From Eubacterium sp. UBA3782 (GTDB lineage Bacteria; Bacillota; Clostridia; Lachnospirales; Lachnospiraceae), in assembly GCA_002368795.1 (NCBI GenBank), contig DFFG01000055.1, forward strand, positions 1 through 13,583: DNA of 13,583 nt. The letters are read 5' to 3'. Within the stretch, counting starts at the first letter, position 1. Every line of letters begins with the position of its first letter. The notes under the pieces are model-generated. The model was not told the origin of the DNA and did no database searches. It was given only the letters and a program-made list of their open reading frames with translations. Positions 13,513-13,583 of the stretch are shown piece by piece. A program made the position numbers and the translations under genes.

Positions 13513-13538
13513 AAATGGGACGGTTCTATCTGTCTGGT
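13513..13538 (+). repeat. Second direct copy after the MATE gene
   Basis: This copy spans AAATGGGACGG through TTCTATCTGTCTGGT, identical in its core to 13478-13500 and spaced one unit downstream. Its TGTCTGGTCT tail is the same as the seed of the 12-base array at 2131-2202. Confidence 0.85.
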
Positions 13539-13548
13539 CTGCATTTAC

Positions 13549-13583
13549 ACCATGACAAATAGAACCGTCCCAATGACGTTAAG
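13549..13583 (-). repeat. Dispersed repeat, right terminal inverted copy
   Basis: On the minus strand this reads CTTAACGTCATTGGGACGG followed by TTCTATTTGTCATGG. Its outer 24 bases are the exact inverse of positions 2-25. It faces the two direct copies just upstream, so the MATE transcript would end in a strong GGGACGG/CCGTCCC hairpin. The window stops at the outer edge of the repeat. Confidence 0.85.

Noticed and set aside
12789..13544. A 251-codon minus-strand frame
   Set aside because: It is antisense to the MATE gene, extremely rich in Gly, Asp, Glu and Ala, and begins inside the terminal repeats.
1..13583. A transposon with the end repeats as terminal inverted repeats
   Set aside because: No transposase is encoded, no target-site duplication can be seen because the window stops at the repeat, and the same repeat occurs at many internal sites; kept only as a question in the findings.

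Overview
The window reads as a GC-rich (by eye about 53-55%) anaerobic Firmicute, most likely a gut Clostridium-type or Lachnospiraceae-like bacterium. The basis is strong AGGAG-type ribosome binding sites before almost every gene, intrinsic hairpin plus T-tract terminators, and the families present (DUF3472, UroD-like methyltransferase, PucR regulator, MATE exporter, XRE-membrane regulator). The taxonomic call is inference; no rRNA or marker gene is present.

Layout. Positions 117-6307 carry six minus-strand genes: a tyrosine-phosphatase-like lipoprotein, a small ACT-domain protein, an AlkZ-related protein, a DUF3472 protein, and a two-gene operon of a UroD-family methyltransferase followed by a four-helix membrane protein. 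A truncated coding remnant (3975-4208) and an AT-rich non-coding stretch with stacked hairpins (4209-4754) interrupt them. A PucR-type regulator (6519-7949) is divergent from the UroD-like operon and probably controls it. A four-cysteine flavodoxin-fold protein (8226-8768, plus) converges on an XRE-type membrane regulator (8826-9509, minus). After a gene-poor stretch comes a tetR-dsdA operon (minus, 11978 to 9990) divergent from a MATE exporter (12123-13472).

Two things stand out. First, a dispersed repeat with core GGGACGGTTCTATCTGTCTG recurs at every scale: at both window ends as an exact 24-base inverted repeat, and inside at about 2105, 4712, 8029 and 8775, plus a weak copy near 3010. Every copy lies just 3' of a gene, and several form long perfect hairpins that would work as terminators. 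The ends falling inside this repeat suggest the window may be a contig broken at repeats. Second, the tetR/MATE intergenic region is highly symmetric: two face-to-face promoters share overlapping -10 boxes and are bracketed by a 17-base inverted repeat (16/17 identical). This predicts coordinated control of D-serine dehydratase and the exporter by the TetR protein, in contrast to the classical DsdC/DsdX arrangement.

No transposase, integrase, CRISPR array, tRNA or rRNA was found.
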